A stretch of DNA of 64,000 bases from Acinetobacter calcoaceticus (lineage in GTDB: Bacteria > Pseudomonadota > Gammaproteobacteria > Pseudomonadales > Moraxellaceae), in NCBI RefSeq assembly GCF_016508255.1, contig NZ_JADVKT010000003.1, positions 1 through 64,000 on the forward strand. The letters run 5' to 3'. The position numbers and the translations under genes are program-made. Below are positions 44,756 to 53,266 of the stretch, piece after piece. How positions within the stretch are numbered: position 1 is the stretch's first letter; every line of letters starts with the position of its first letter. The notes below the pieces were generated by a model. That model searched no databases and was not told where the DNA came from. It was given only the letters and a program-made list of their open reading frames with translations.

Positions 44756-44954
44756 GTTTAATGTTTATGGGATTTATGTGCCTTCTTTGCTCATCCAAGC
44801 CCTCTTGGCATATATATGTTTTCGTGGGTTAAGTCGGTTGACCAACAAGTGGATTGCACAAGGTTGGATTGCATTACCTAGTATTTTCAATTTGTGTTTT
44901 TACCTTTTACTACTCTTGGTAATACATCAAATTTTTGTTGAGGTCGGTGCGTAG
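44748..44954 (+). CDS. DUF1656 small membrane protein
   Basis: A 68-residue protein with two hydrophobic segments (about residues 9-27 and 43-62), matching DUF1656 proteins that sit between FUSC and HlyD genes in AaeX-like operons. It overlaps the FUSC stop by 8 nt and has an AAAGGAG ribosome-binding site (44732-44738) with a 9-nt spacer. It is probably an accessory subunit of the efflux complex; its exact role is not known for the family. Confidence 0.88.
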   Translation: MGEFNVYGIYVPSLLIQALLAYICFRGLSRLTNKWIAQGWIALPSIFNLCFYLLLLLVIHQIFVEVGA

Positions 44955-44993
44955 AGATGATTGCGAAATTAAAGATTGAGTTAGGTGAGTGAA

Positions 44994-45995
44994 ATGAATC
45001 AGGTGGATTTGAAAAAAGTCATCCGTCCAGTAATTTTGATTGTCGCATTAATGGTGGCGGTCTATACCATTGTGCATTTGTGGAACTACTATAATGCAGC
45101 GCCGTGGACACGTGATGGTCGAGTGCGTGGTGACGTTATTCAAGTATCTTCGGATGTCGCTGGCCTTGTCACGGAAGTATTGGTTCAAGATAACCAGACT
45201 GTGAAAAAAGGTCAGGTGCTCTTTAAAATTGATGTTTCTCGCCGTGCCTTGGATGTAGAGCAGGCAAAATCGGATTTAGCAAAAGCAAATGCAGCCTTTG
45301 CTCAAGCGCAGGCTGGTTTGGCACAAGCCAAAGCGAACTTGATTAAATCGGCCAGTAATATCAAATTGGCTGAGAAAAATGCCGGTCGTTACTCGAACTT
45401 AATGGATGGCGCTATCTCTAAACAAGAACAAGACCAAGTGTTTGCGACACGTGATCAATCCCATGCAGAGCATGAGCAACTCCAAGCAGCAATTCAGCAG
45501 GCTGAAGCAACTGTTAAGCAACAACAGGCTCTCATTGAGGTTGCAACAAGTAATTTGCATTTGGCCGAGCTTAATATGCATCGTGCCGCTGTCATTGCTC
45601 CTGCTGATGGTACTTTATCTAACTTTGATATGCGTCCAGGTAACTATGTTCAGGTTGGGCAGGCTGTTGCAGCATTACTTGACCGTAAGCAGCTCTATGT
45701 GGTGGGATATTTTGAAGAAACAAAATTAGACCGCATTCATATTGGCGATCAGGCCAGTGTACAGTTAATGGGTGATAGTCAGAAAATTAAAGGCCATGTA
45801 CAAGGTATTGCATCGGGTATTGAAGATCGTGAGCGTTCAAGTAGTTCTAAGCTTCTTGCCAATGTAAATCCAACCTTTAGCTGGGTTCGTTTAGCACAGC
45901 GTGTGCCTGTAAAAATTGTATTAGACGAAGCACCAAAAAATCAGCTGGCTTTTGTGTCTGGACGAACTGCGACTGTACATATCGTTGAAAAATAA
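44994..45995 (+). CDS. HlyD-family periplasmic adaptor (membrane fusion protein)
   Basis: A 333-residue membrane fusion protein that would link the FUSC pump to an outer-membrane channel. It has an N-terminal transmembrane anchor (about residues 12-30), then a biotinyl/lipoyl half (SSDVAGLVTEVLVQDNQTVKKGQVLF near residues 55-80), an alpha-hairpin coiled coil rich in Ala/Gln (about 85-190), the second lipoyl half (IAPADGTLSNFDMRPGNYV near 195), and a C-terminal barrel. The ATG 44994 has AGGTGA 5 nt upstream; the GTG at 44985 is inside that site. It resembles EmrA/AaeA. Confidence 0.92.
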   Translation: MNQVDLKKVIRPVILIVALMVAVYTIVHLWNYYNAAPWTRDGRVRGDVIQVSSDVAGLVTEVLVQDNQTVKKGQVLFKIDVSRRALDVEQAKSDLAKANAAFAQAQAGLAQAKANLIKSASNIKLAEKNAGRYSNLMDGAISKQEQDQVFATRDQSHAEHEQLQAAIQQAEATVKQQQALIEVATSNLHLAELNMHRAAVIAPADGTLSNFDMRPGNYVQVGQAVAALLDRKQLYVVGYFEETKLDRIHIGDQASVQLMGDSQKIKGHVQGIASGIEDRERSSSSKLLANVNPTFSWVRLAQRVPVKIVLDEAPKNQLAFVSGRTATVHIVEK

Positions 45996-46013
45996 ATTCG
46001 AAGTGATTTGATT

Positions 46014-46050
46014 AAAAAAAAGCATGTAGTTTTAATTACATGCTTTTTTG
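46014..46050. terminator. Bidirectional terminator between the HlyD and ruvX genes
   Basis: AGCATGTA (46021-46028) pairs with TACATGCT (46037-46044) with A-run and T-run flanks. It ends both the efflux operon and the minus-strand yqgE-ruvX genes. Confidence 0.9.
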
Positions 46051-46052
46051 TT

Positions 46053-46493
46053 TTATGGTGTTAATCCAACTGGATTTCGATACCAACTCTGAATGAGTAG
46101 TGCAGCGGCAAAACTATCTGCCGAGAGCTTCTTTGCTCGACCTTGTTCTTGGTAAAAACCAAGTTCTTCTCTCGCTTCACGTGTAGTTAAGCGCTCATCT
46201 ACCATCAACGTTTCTATGTTGGTTTGATGGCGTAAACGTCTCGCAAATTTGCGGGCACGTGTAGAGAGTTCTGACTCGCTATCGTCCATATTTAATGGCA
46301 GGCCAACCAAAAACAAATCGGGTTGCCATTCTTTCACAATTTTTAAGAGCTGATCCCAGTTCGGGATACCATCTTTCATGACAAATAAAGGGAGAGGGTT
46401 GGCACTTTCAATTGAAGACTGGCCAATCGCCATTCCCATTTTTTGAGTGCCAAAGTCAAAAGCCATAATCGATTTTGATTGTGTTTCGGTCAT
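46053..46493 (-). CDS. ruvX: Holliday junction resolvase-like protein RuvX (YqgF)
   Basis: A 146-residue RNase H-fold nuclease of the YqgF family, implicated in pre-16S rRNA 5' end maturation. The acidic motif IMAFDFGTQKMGMAIGQS lies near residues 9-26, the second acidic patch (FLVGLPLNMDDSES) near residue 61, and VDERLTT further on. It overlaps the upstream yqgE stop by 1 nt (TAATG), indicating an operon and translational coupling, the standard arrangement. Confidence 0.94.
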   Translation of the reverse strand: MTETQSKSIMAFDFGTQKMGMAIGQSSIESANPLPLFVMKDGIPNWDQLLKIVKEWQPDLFLVGLPLNMDDSESELSTRARKFARRLRHQTNIETLMVDERLTTREAREELGFYQEQGRAKKLSADSFAAALLIQSWYRNPVGLTP

Positions 46494-47047
46494 TAAGCGT
46501 GTCCGATTTCAGATGCTAGCCACGCGCGATCTACACCAATTTTTTTGTAAGCTGCATCCCAACGATCGTCATAAGGCAGATTGAAAATCAGATCCATATC
46601 GGCGTCACAAATGAGCCAGTCACCACGTGTAATTTCGTCTTCTAACTGATTTTTGCTCCAGCTCGCATACCCTAATGCAATCTGGTATCGGCCTACACCT
46701 TCGTTATGGGCAATCGCATCGAGAATATCTTTACTGGTTGTAATACAAACATTTTCACCTACAGCAATAGATGAATGCCATGTTGGTTGTCCAGTATGAA
46801 GAACAAATCCAGCTTCAGGACGTAAAGGGCCACCTTGTAAAACCGCATGTGGATTTACATTGTCTGCTTCAATGTCGAGATCATTGAGTAATTCTTTAAT
46901 TTGAATACCGGAAGGACGATTAATAATAATGCCTTGAGCACCTTCTTCATCATGACGGGCAAGATAAATTACAGTGTTTGCAAAAAAGTCATCTGCCATT
47001 TCTGGCGGGGCAATCAGACAACGGTGAGTCAGATATTGTTTGGTCAC
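46493..47047 (-). CDS. YqgE/AlgH family protein
   Basis: A 184-residue DUF179 (YqgE/AlgH) protein. The conserved segments [30 protein letters not shown] (near residues 40-48), [15 protein letters not shown] (near 69-83) and the C-terminal IGHA cover the family's length. Its biochemical function is not established, though AlgH influences alginate expression in Pseudomonas. It is always paired with ruvX, as here, with a 1-nt overlap. Confidence 0.93.
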   Translation of the reverse strand: MTKQYLTHRCLIAPPEMADDFFANTVIYLARHDEEGAQGIIINRPSGIQIKELLNDLDIEADNVNPHAVLQGGPLRPEAGFVLHTGQPTWHSSIAVGENVCITTSKDILDAIAHNEGVGRYQIALGYASWSKNQLEDEITRGDWLICDADMDLIFNLPYDDRWDAAYKKIGVDRAWLASEIGHA

Positions 47048-47172
47048 CTAAGCGGTTCTCCCTCAAAAAATGTCACTAGAGGGCCTCTCGACCCTTTTAT
47101 CTATATAGGTTCTTTTTATCAACATACAAGAGTTAATCGGATTTCGCCAATCTTTTTCTCTCATTTTCTTTA

Positions 47173-48840
47173 TTAATTCGAAGAAGCCTGAAATTTAAGT
47201 TGGCGTAATTGTCTGGCGTGCTGCAAGGTTGTTTCATTAATTTCAACACCACCTGACATGCGTGCCAACTCAAAAATGATTTGATTTTCATCAAGTTCCA
47301 CAATTGTACTGCTGGCTGGGTCAGTCTGTTGTTTTTTCACTAATAAATGCTGATCAGATTGTGCAGCAACTTGTGCTTGGTGAGTAATACACAAGAGTTG
47401 AACATGTTGGGCTAAGTCGGCAAGTAAACGTCCCACAACTTCTGCGGTGCCACCACTAATCCCGACATCAATTTCATCAAACACTAAAACTTCGGATTCA
47501 GTTTTTTCAGCATTCATGACTTGCATAACGAGTGCAATACGTGAAAGCTCACCACCCGAAGCTACTCGTGCCAATGGTTGCGGAGGGATACCTTTATTGG
47601 CAGTAAATAAAAGTTGGATAAAGCTTAAACCCTCTGCACCTGGTTGTTCTAATGGTTCGAACTTAAACTCGAAGTGTGCCTCTGGTAGCGCTAAAGGTTT
47701 CACTTGTTCAGTCAATTGTTTGGCAAGTGGCGCGGCAGCTTCGCGACGAATATTGTCTAAATGTTGGGCTTTCTCTAAAAATTCTTCATGCGATTTTTCA
47801 ACTTGCTCCGCCAGAGTTTCTGGGTCTTCAAGTTGATGCAATTGTTCAAGCTCACGTTGCCAAGCTTCATATTCTTCTTTAAGTGTTTCAGGTTGAGTCC
47901 GATATTTACGTGCCAGACGATGAAAAACTTCAAGTTTAGAATTGAGTTCTTCCATTCGTTCAGGGTCAAAGCTCTGACGATCAATGAATTGACGCAAGTT
48001 TGCCGTTGCATCGTCCATTTCACTTTGAGCATTCAGTAAAGAATTATAAATCTCAGAAAGGTGTTCGCTACGCCCCGCATGAGACTCTAATCTGCGAATA
48101 ACCGAAGATATTTCTTGAGTAATATTCTGCTCTGCTTCATCTAAAACATTTAAGCTATAGCTACAGTCTTGCATGATATGTTCATGATGACTGAGGCGAT
48201 CGAACTCTTGCTCAATTTCTTTATAGTCGGTTTGAATGACCTCTTCGAGTTCTTCAATTTGATGCTCTAAAGTGCCAATGCGTTGCAGACGTGTTGCCTG
48301 AGCATCTAAGGCTGCTTGATGCAAACGAATTGTGCGCTGCCACATGCTATAGGCTTCACGTACATCATTCGCTTCAACATAAAAATTGTTATAACGATCT
48401 AACCAATGCTTTGGATAAGGTGGTTCAAGAAGTTGCTGCTGACTGTGCTGGCTATACAATTGAACAAGCAAACGGCCCAATTCTTTGAGTTCAGATAAAC
48501 TGCTCGGACGGCCATTGACCCATGCTTTACTACGACCAGTTGCAAAAATAACACGACGTAAATGAATTTCCCCAGAATCATCATCTAGCTCGTGTTCTTG
48601 TAGCCATTTTGCTTCGGGGCTATTCTTTTGATAGGTAAAAACGGCGGTGATATCTGCTTTGTCCGAACCATAACGGACATAATTCGTATCGGTACGCTCT
48701 CCTAGACAGGCAGAAAGTGCATCCAGTAATAATGATTTTCCGGCACCTGTTTCGCCTGTTAGAACATTAAATCCCTGTTCTATATCAATAGCTAAATGAT
48801 CAGCTAATGCAAAATTAATTAAAGTTAAATGTGTGAGCAT
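47173..48840 (-). CDS. recN: DNA repair protein RecN
   Basis: RecN is an SMC-like ATPase that organises broken chromosome ends for recombinational repair. The 555-residue product has Walker A GETGAGKSLLLDA (residues 30-42), a long central coiled coil (about 150-370), the ABC signature ASGGELSRIALVMQ (near 430), and Walker B LVFDEIDVGISGG (near 455). Length and domain order match. It is separated from yqgE by 125 nt and reads as a single minus-strand gene. No clear SOS box was seen in the short upstream region. Confidence 0.97.
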   Translation of the reverse strand: MLTHLTLINFALADHLAIDIEQGFNVLTGETGAGKSLLLDALSACLGERTDTNYVRYGSDKADITAVFTYQKNSPEAKWLQEHELDDDSGEIHLRRVIFATGRSKAWVNGRPSSLSELKELGRLLVQLYSQHSQQQLLEPPYPKHWLDRYNNFYVEANDVREAYSMWQRTIRLHQAALDAQATRLQRIGTLEHQIEELEEVIQTDYKEIEQEFDRLSHHEHIMQDCSYSLNVLDEAEQNITQEISSVIRRLESHAGRSEHLSEIYNSLLNAQSEMDDATANLRQFIDRQSFDPERMEELNSKLEVFHRLARKYRTQPETLKEEYEAWQRELEQLHQLEDPETLAEQVEKSHEEFLEKAQHLDNIRREAAAPLAKQLTEQVKPLALPEAHFEFKFEPLEQPGAEGLSFIQLLFTANKGIPPQPLARVASGGELSRIALVMQVMNAEKTESEVLVFDEIDVGISGGTAEVVGRLLADLAQHVQLLCITHQAQVAAQSDQHLLVKKQQTDPASSTIVELDENQIIFELARMSGGVEINETTLQHARQLRQLKFQASSN

Positions 48841-48931
48841 AAAAACGCATCCAACGCGCCAAATTATGGGTTAAAGATAGAGAAGTTTTGAATTTGCTAC
48901 AAGTGATCTATTATTCTAACTGAAATTATAG

Positions 48932-49606
48932 AACAGTAAGATTGCAGATATTTACAATGAAAAAAACATTAAGCTTACCGAAATCACCTCTAGGGATGAT
49001 TCAACCGTTAAGCATTTTCTTATACGTGATGCTGACTTGAGTGTGTCGTATCGTGAAAAGGCGGCTGTAGAGGAATGCTTCACAAGTGATAAATGGTTTC
49101 ACTTAATGCAAGATAATTATTCTTATATTGAGCTAATTCTGGCTTGAATGTGGGGCGAAAATACAGGGATTTTTCATAATATTGAAGCACATATCAGAGA
49201 TTATGTTGCCACCGAACGATAGCTGGATAATTGGGTAATTGATCAGCATTATTTACGTTATTGTATTTGGCCGACTTTAAAACAGAGTGTGCTTATACAT
49301 GATAGCCAATAATTTAATTCAGATGCTATCGATTTTCCAGCTTACGATTTGGGGTTAATGCAAAATGATACTGAAAATTTTCATGTAGGAATGAATGACG
49401 GTTTACCAATAGTTGCTAGAGTAGTTACTCATCTAACAGCACAACGAGTGTATTGGGTACACCTAGATGAAAATCAGGTCGAAGTTTGCAGATATGATGT
49501 AATTGTGTCGAATAGTCGAAATATTGAGATTAACTTACCTCATGCTTTTGCCAAAAAAAATCAGGCCGAGCGGTGGAAATTACAAGTCTATCCGTATGAA
49601 AACTGA
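48932..49606 (+). pseudogene. Decayed gene with three in-frame stops
   Basis: One reading frame runs through this stretch with premature stops TGA 49145-49147, TAG 49220-49222 and TAA 49310-49312, and ends at TGA 49604-49606. The remaining peptide contains RDADLSVSYREKAAVEE, HLMQDNYSYIELILA, DQHYLRYCIWP and QSVLIHDSQ. This resembles a family of hypothetical proteins found with sugar-modification or capsule loci (RDAD..S.RE, IWP..K..VLIHDS). The resemblance is from memory. The last 86 residues are open and begin at ATG 49349 or earlier, but that is a fragment of the same frame rather than a separate gene. An in-frame stop at 48929 bounds it on the left. Confidence 0.82.
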
Positions 49607-49682
49607 TTGATTAGTTATTTAGGCACAATTAAACTACATTCAACATAATTTATATAAATGCGGCATTATCTGGAGAATGTGC

Positions 49683-50009
49683 ATGAGTACAAACCAATTT
49701 GATCATGTAACGGTCATCAAAAAATCAAACGTTTATTTTGGTGGAGCATGTATCAGCCATACCGTGCAATTTGAAGATGGAACGAAAAAAACACTAGGTG
49801 TTATTTTGCCGACAGAACAACCTTTAACTTTTGAAACGCACGTTCCTGAGCGTATGGAAATTATTTCAGGTGAATGTCGTGTAAAAATTGCGGACGGTAA
49901 TGAAAGTGAGTTGTTTCGTGCAGGCCAATCATTTTATGTACCTGGGAATAGTGTTTTCAAAATCGAAACGGATGAAGTGCTCGATTACGTGTGCCATTTA
50001 GAAGGCTAA
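49683..50009 (+). CDS. ppnP: Pyrimidine/purine nucleoside phosphorylase PpnP
   Basis: A 108-residue cupin-fold protein of the PpnP (YaiE/DUF1255) family. It phosphorolyses a broad set of nucleosides to base and ribose-1-phosphate. Conserved elements seen are VYFGGACISHTVQFEDG, KTLGVILPTEQPLTFETHVPERMEI and AGQSFYVPGNSVFKI, which cover the single domain. The start was set at ATG 49683 because GGAG at 49672-49675 has a 7-nt spacer; the in-frame ATG at 49677 lies too close to it. A terminator follows. Confidence 0.92.
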   Translation: MSTNQFDHVTVIKKSNVYFGGACISHTVQFEDGTKKTLGVILPTEQPLTFETHVPERMEIISGECRVKIADGNESELFRAGQSFYVPGNSVFKIETDEVLDYVCHLEG

Positions 50010-50046
50010 GAAATTCCTGTTCAAATCGGGTACACTATGCCCAAAG

Positions 50047-50083
50047 AAATCCTGCGAAGTTTGCTTTGCAGGATTTTTATTTT
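50047..50083 (+). terminator. Terminator of ppnP
   Basis: AAATCCTGCGAAG (50047-50059) pairs with CTTTGCAGGATTT (50064-50076; one G-U) around TTTG, followed by a T-rich run. Confidence 0.9.
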
Positions 50084-50111
50084 TTTGCTTAAACATTGTT
50101 AGAGGTCATGC

Positions 50112-50861
50112 ATGGCAAAACAGGAATATTATTATGGCGTTCATTCAGTGGAGTCATTGTTAGAGCTTGAGCCAGAGCGTGTGCTAACCCTGTTTACTTT
50201 AAAAGGACGGGATGATCACCGTTTGCAAAAGATTTTGCAATTGGCCGAGCCTTTTGGAATTAGTGTACAAAAAGCAAGCCGCGATAGTCTTGAAAAACTT
50301 GCAGGTCTACCATTTCATCAAGGTGTAGTTGCAGCAGTGCGTCCGCATCCTGTGTTAAATGAGCAAGATCTTGATCAAATCTTAAGTGAAACTCCAGATG
50401 CTTTATTATTGGCATTGGATCAGGTCACAGACCCACATAACTTAGGGGCTTGTATCCGTACTGCCGCTGCAATGGGGGTACAAGCAGTCATCGTGCCTCG
50501 TGATCGTGCGGCAAGTTTAACGCCAACTGCTCGTAAAGTTGCAGCGGGTGGAGCCGAGAAAGTTAAATTTATTCAGGTCACAAATTTAGCGCGTACATTG
50601 GCTCATCTTAAAGAAACAACACATGTCCGCGTGATTGGTACCATGCTTGATGAAAGCGCATTACCACTTCAAAAATGCGATTTTTCTGGCCCAGTTGTAA
50701 TTGTGATGGGAGCTGAAGATACCGGTCTGCGTCCTATTACACAGGCACAGTGCGATCATAAAGTTTATATTCCTATGTCAGGAAATCTACAGAGTCTAAA
50801 TGTTAGTGTGGCGACTGGGATGGCGCTTTACGAAGCTTGCCGCCAGCGTTCTGAGGTATAA
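50112..50861 (+). CDS. rlmB: 23S rRNA (guanosine(2251)-2'-O)-methyltransferase RlmB
   Basis: RlmB methylates the 2'-OH of G2251 in the 23S rRNA peptidyl-transferase P loop. The 249-residue SpoU-family protein has the N-terminal L30e-like substrate-binding domain (YYYGVHSVESLLE) and the knotted SPOUT domain with DPHNLGACIRTAAAMG (near residue 107), VMGAEDTGLRP (near 196) and LNVSVATGMALYE (near 231). All three SpoU motifs are intact. It stands alone between a terminator and the EamA gene. Confidence 0.96.
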   Translation: MAKQEYYYGVHSVESLLELEPERVLTLFTLKGRDDHRLQKILQLAEPFGISVQKASRDSLEKLAGLPFHQGVVAAVRPHPVLNEQDLDQILSETPDALLLALDQVTDPHNLGACIRTAAAMGVQAVIVPRDRAASLTPTARKVAAGGAEKVKFIQVTNLARTLAHLKETTHVRVIGTMLDESALPLQKCDFSGPVVIVMGAEDTGLRPITQAQCDHKVYIPMSGNLQSLNVSVATGMALYEACRQRSEV

Positions 50862-50896
50862 TTTAGCTGCCTTTCTAGTTTTTAAGTCATCTTGAT

Positions 50897-51811
50897 ATGT
50901 CTCCCCGTAAGCAAGGTTATTTCTTTGTATTGGTGACCATGTGCATTTGGGGCGGGTTTACGCTTTTTGCCCGTTTAAATGCACAGTGGCACATCAGTGC
51001 TTGGGATATTGCCGCATTGCGCTTCGCTATAGCCTTTCTAATTTTAATGCCTATTCTGATCTATAAAAAAGATCTCGCTTTTTTGTGGAGTAAGCATGCG
51101 GTTATTTTGGCTTTGATTGGTGGGGTTATTTATTGTCTCACCGTCTACACTGCTTTTCTCTATGCTCCCGCTGCGCATGCTGCAATTTTCTTAAATGGCT
51201 GTATCCCAATTTGTACTGCATTTGCAGCATACATTTTATTTCGGCAGCCATTTGATAAACATACATGGATTAGTCTTGCAATCATGATCGGCGCTTTGGC
51301 CCTTATGAGCGCTTTAATGCTGCAAGGTAATGCCTCTGCTTTTGGAATAGGTGATCTACTCCTTTTTATTAGTGCGATTTGGTGGGGCATTTTCACTGTG
51401 TTACTTAAACAGTGGAAACTGTCTGCATGGCACTCAATGGCAAGTGTTGCGATTTGGTCTGCGATTATTTATTTGCCCATCTATGTTTTATTCTTACCTA
51501 AGTATTTCATGGAAGTCAGTCCTGTTCATTTAGCCATACAAGGCATTTTTCATGGTGTGTTTGTCGTTATTATTGCAACTTTGACTTATGTTGCAGCGAT
51601 TCAGCGTTTAGGTGCTTTTAAAACAGGAAGTATTGTGACTTTGGCGCCATTTATCGCTGCTATTTTAGCAGTGCCTTTACTTGGCGAGTCATTAAGCCCA
51701 TCGATTGTTGTGGGCTTAGTCGGAATGGGAGTCGGTGCCTTACAACCTTGGCGTTGGTTTCGACCAGATAGCTTGGCACAAAAAATTAAACAGCAAAATA
51801 AACCAGATTAG
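50897..51811 (+). CDS. EamA-family transporter (DMT superfamily)
   Basis: A 304-residue inner-membrane protein with ten predicted transmembrane helices in two EamA repeats (about residues 8-145 and 150-290). It belongs to the drug/metabolite transporter superfamily. The Trp-Gly-Gly-Phe pattern CIWGGFTLFARL in the first helix and PLLGESLSPSI in the last are typical. The substrate cannot be deduced. Its stop codon overlaps the stop of the convergent coaE by 4 nt. Confidence 0.88.
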   Translation: MSPRKQGYFFVLVTMCIWGGFTLFARLNAQWHISAWDIAALRFAIAFLILMPILIYKKDLAFLWSKHAVILALIGGVIYCLTVYTAFLYAPAAHAAIFLNGCIPICTAFAAYILFRQPFDKHTWISLAIMIGALALMSALMLQGNASAFGIGDLLLFISAIWWGIFTVLLKQWKLSAWHSMASVAIWSAIIYLPIYVLFLPKYFMEVSPVHLAIQGIFHGVFVVIIATLTYVAAIQRLGAFKTGSIVTLAPFIAAILAVPLLGESLSPSIVVGLVGMGVGALQPWRWFRPDSLAQKIKQQNKPD

Positions 51812-52404
51812 TTTGCACGTTTCAAATAGCTTTGATGTAAAGGCTCTAATTGTTGGTGTAAATGTTCGAGTAATCCGTCATTAAACACAACGTCATTTGC
51901 AAGTTCTCGTTTTCGCTCACGTGGCATTTGCGCTGCAATAATTTTTTGGATTTGTTCTTGGTTTTGTCCATCGCGTTGGCTTGCACGCTGAATTTGAGTT
52001 TGTTCACTCGCATCAACTAATAATGTGTGATTTACCAATTCATGCTGGTTGGTTTCAAAGAGCAATGGCGAAACTAAAATCACATAGGCGCTACGCGGAT
52101 TTTGTAATTGTTGAATAATTGATTGGCGAATTGCAGGATGCGTAATTTGCTCAAGTGACTGGCGCGCTTGTGGATTTTGAAAAATATACTCGCGTAGGGC
52201 GCGGCGGTCTAGATTCCCATCGGATTGAAGTACCCAGTCTCCAAAAGTTTGTTGGATTTTTTGAAGGGCAGGTTGGCCTTTTTCAACCACTTCGCGAGCA
52301 ACAATGTCGGCATCGACGACTTGTATTCCTTGGGATTCAAACCATTGTGTTGCAGCAGATTTTCCACTGCCAATTCCACCTGTGACTCCCAGAATAAAAG
52401 CCAT
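51808..52404 (-). CDS. coaE: Dephospho-CoA kinase CoaE
   Basis: CoaE phosphorylates dephospho-CoA, the last step of coenzyme A synthesis. The 198-residue P-loop protein has Walker A GGIGSGKSA (residues 9-17), the DADIVAREVVE segment near residue 32, TFGDWVLQSDGNLDRRALR near residue 55, and the HPAIR and PLLFE motifs near 84 and 112. It lies immediately downstream of pilD (1-nt gap), the same pilBCD-coaE order seen in other gammaproteobacteria. Confidence 0.97.
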   Translation of the reverse strand: MAFILGVTGGIGSGKSAATQWFESQGIQVVDADIVAREVVEKGQPALQKIQQTFGDWVLQSDGNLDRRALREYIFQNPQARQSLEQITHPAIRQSIIQQLQNPRSAYVILVSPLLFETNQHELVNHTLLVDASEQTQIQRASQRDGQNQEQIQKIIAAQMPRERKRELANDVVFNDGLLEHLHQQLEPLHQSYLKRAN

Positions 52405-52405
52405 C

Positions 52406-53266
52406 TTAACCTCCCAAATAGATTTTCATAATCTGGTCACCCCATAAAAAGGCAACCCAGCCTGCAATGGCAATATACGGCCCAAAGGCAAAGGGCTGAT
52501 TGTCATTGCGTAATTTTAGTAAAATGATGCCTATAATTGCACCCAGTAAAGATGACAATAACACAATTAATGGCAGCATCAATGGCCCCATCCATGCACC
52601 TAACGCAGCAAGCAACTTAAAGTCGCCATACCCCATGCCTTCTTTACCTGTAATCACTTTAAACAAGTAATACACAATCCACAGGCATAAAAAACCGATT
52701 AAGTAACCCCAAATGGCTGAAGTGGGTGTGGTGTAGATGCTAAAGGTATTAATGCCTAAACCAAGCGCAGCCAAAGGTAGGGTAAAACGGTCGGGTAGTA
52801 GCTGAGTATCAAAGTCTATAAATGTCAAAGCAATCAGGACCCAAGTCAGGACTAGTCCAAAAAGCATTTGTAGGGTTGGGCCAAACACCATGACCACAAC
52901 CAGTGAACACGTCATTGTTAGTAGTTCGATGGCTGGGTAGCGCATGCTAATTGCATGCTCACAATGCCCACATTTACCTTTTAAAGCCAGCCAACTGATG
53001 ACAGGGATATTCTGATACCAGCGGATGGGTTGATGACACTGAGGGCATGAGGAAGCAGGCTTACTTAATGTCAGCTTTTCATGGTCAATAATGGGTTGTT
53101 CAGGATTTAGTAGCATTTGACATTCTTGCTGCCAATCTTGTTCCATCATTTTTGGGGTGCGATAAATCACCACATTCAGAAAGCTACCAATACACAGGCT
53201 CAATAATGCAACTACAATATAAAGTGCAGTTAAGTTTTGAATAAAATAAGCAATCATTTCTTGCAT
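52406..53266 (-). CDS. pilD: Prepilin peptidase/N-methyltransferase PilD
   Basis: PilD cleaves type IV prepilins and N-methylates the new N-terminus, and also processes type II pseudopilins, at the inner membrane. The 286-residue protein has an N-terminal membrane anchor, the cytoplasmic CxxC pairs (CPQCHQ and CGHC), about eight membrane segments, and the aspartyl protease motif GYGDFK (near residue 213) with a first Asp in DFDTQLLPD near 147. It overlaps the pilC stop by 1 nt (TAATG). Confidence 0.97.
   Translation of the reverse strand: MQEMIAYFIQNLTALYIVVALLSLCIGSFLNVVIYRTPKMMEQDWQQECQMLLNPEQPIIDHEKLTLSKPASSCPQCHQPIRWYQNIPVISWLALKGKCGHCEHAISMRYPAIELLTMTCSLVVVMVFGPTLQMLFGLVLTWVLIALTFIDFDTQLLPDRFTLPLAALGLGINTFSIYTTPTSAIWGYLIGFLCLWIVYYLFKVITGKEGMGYGDFKLLAALGAWMGPLMLPLIVLLSSLLGAIIGIILLKLRNDNQPFAFGPYIAIAGWVAFLWGDQIMKIYLGG

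Noticed and set aside
47080..47110. Short palindrome AGAGGGCCTCT upstream of the yqgE-ruvX genes
   Set aside because: Only 5-bp arms, no T-run, no recognised site; could occur by chance.
49349..49606. Open frame of 85 codons at the end of the decayed gene near recN
   Set aside because: It is in the same frame as the upstream relic, so it is the surviving tail of that pseudogene rather than an independent gene.
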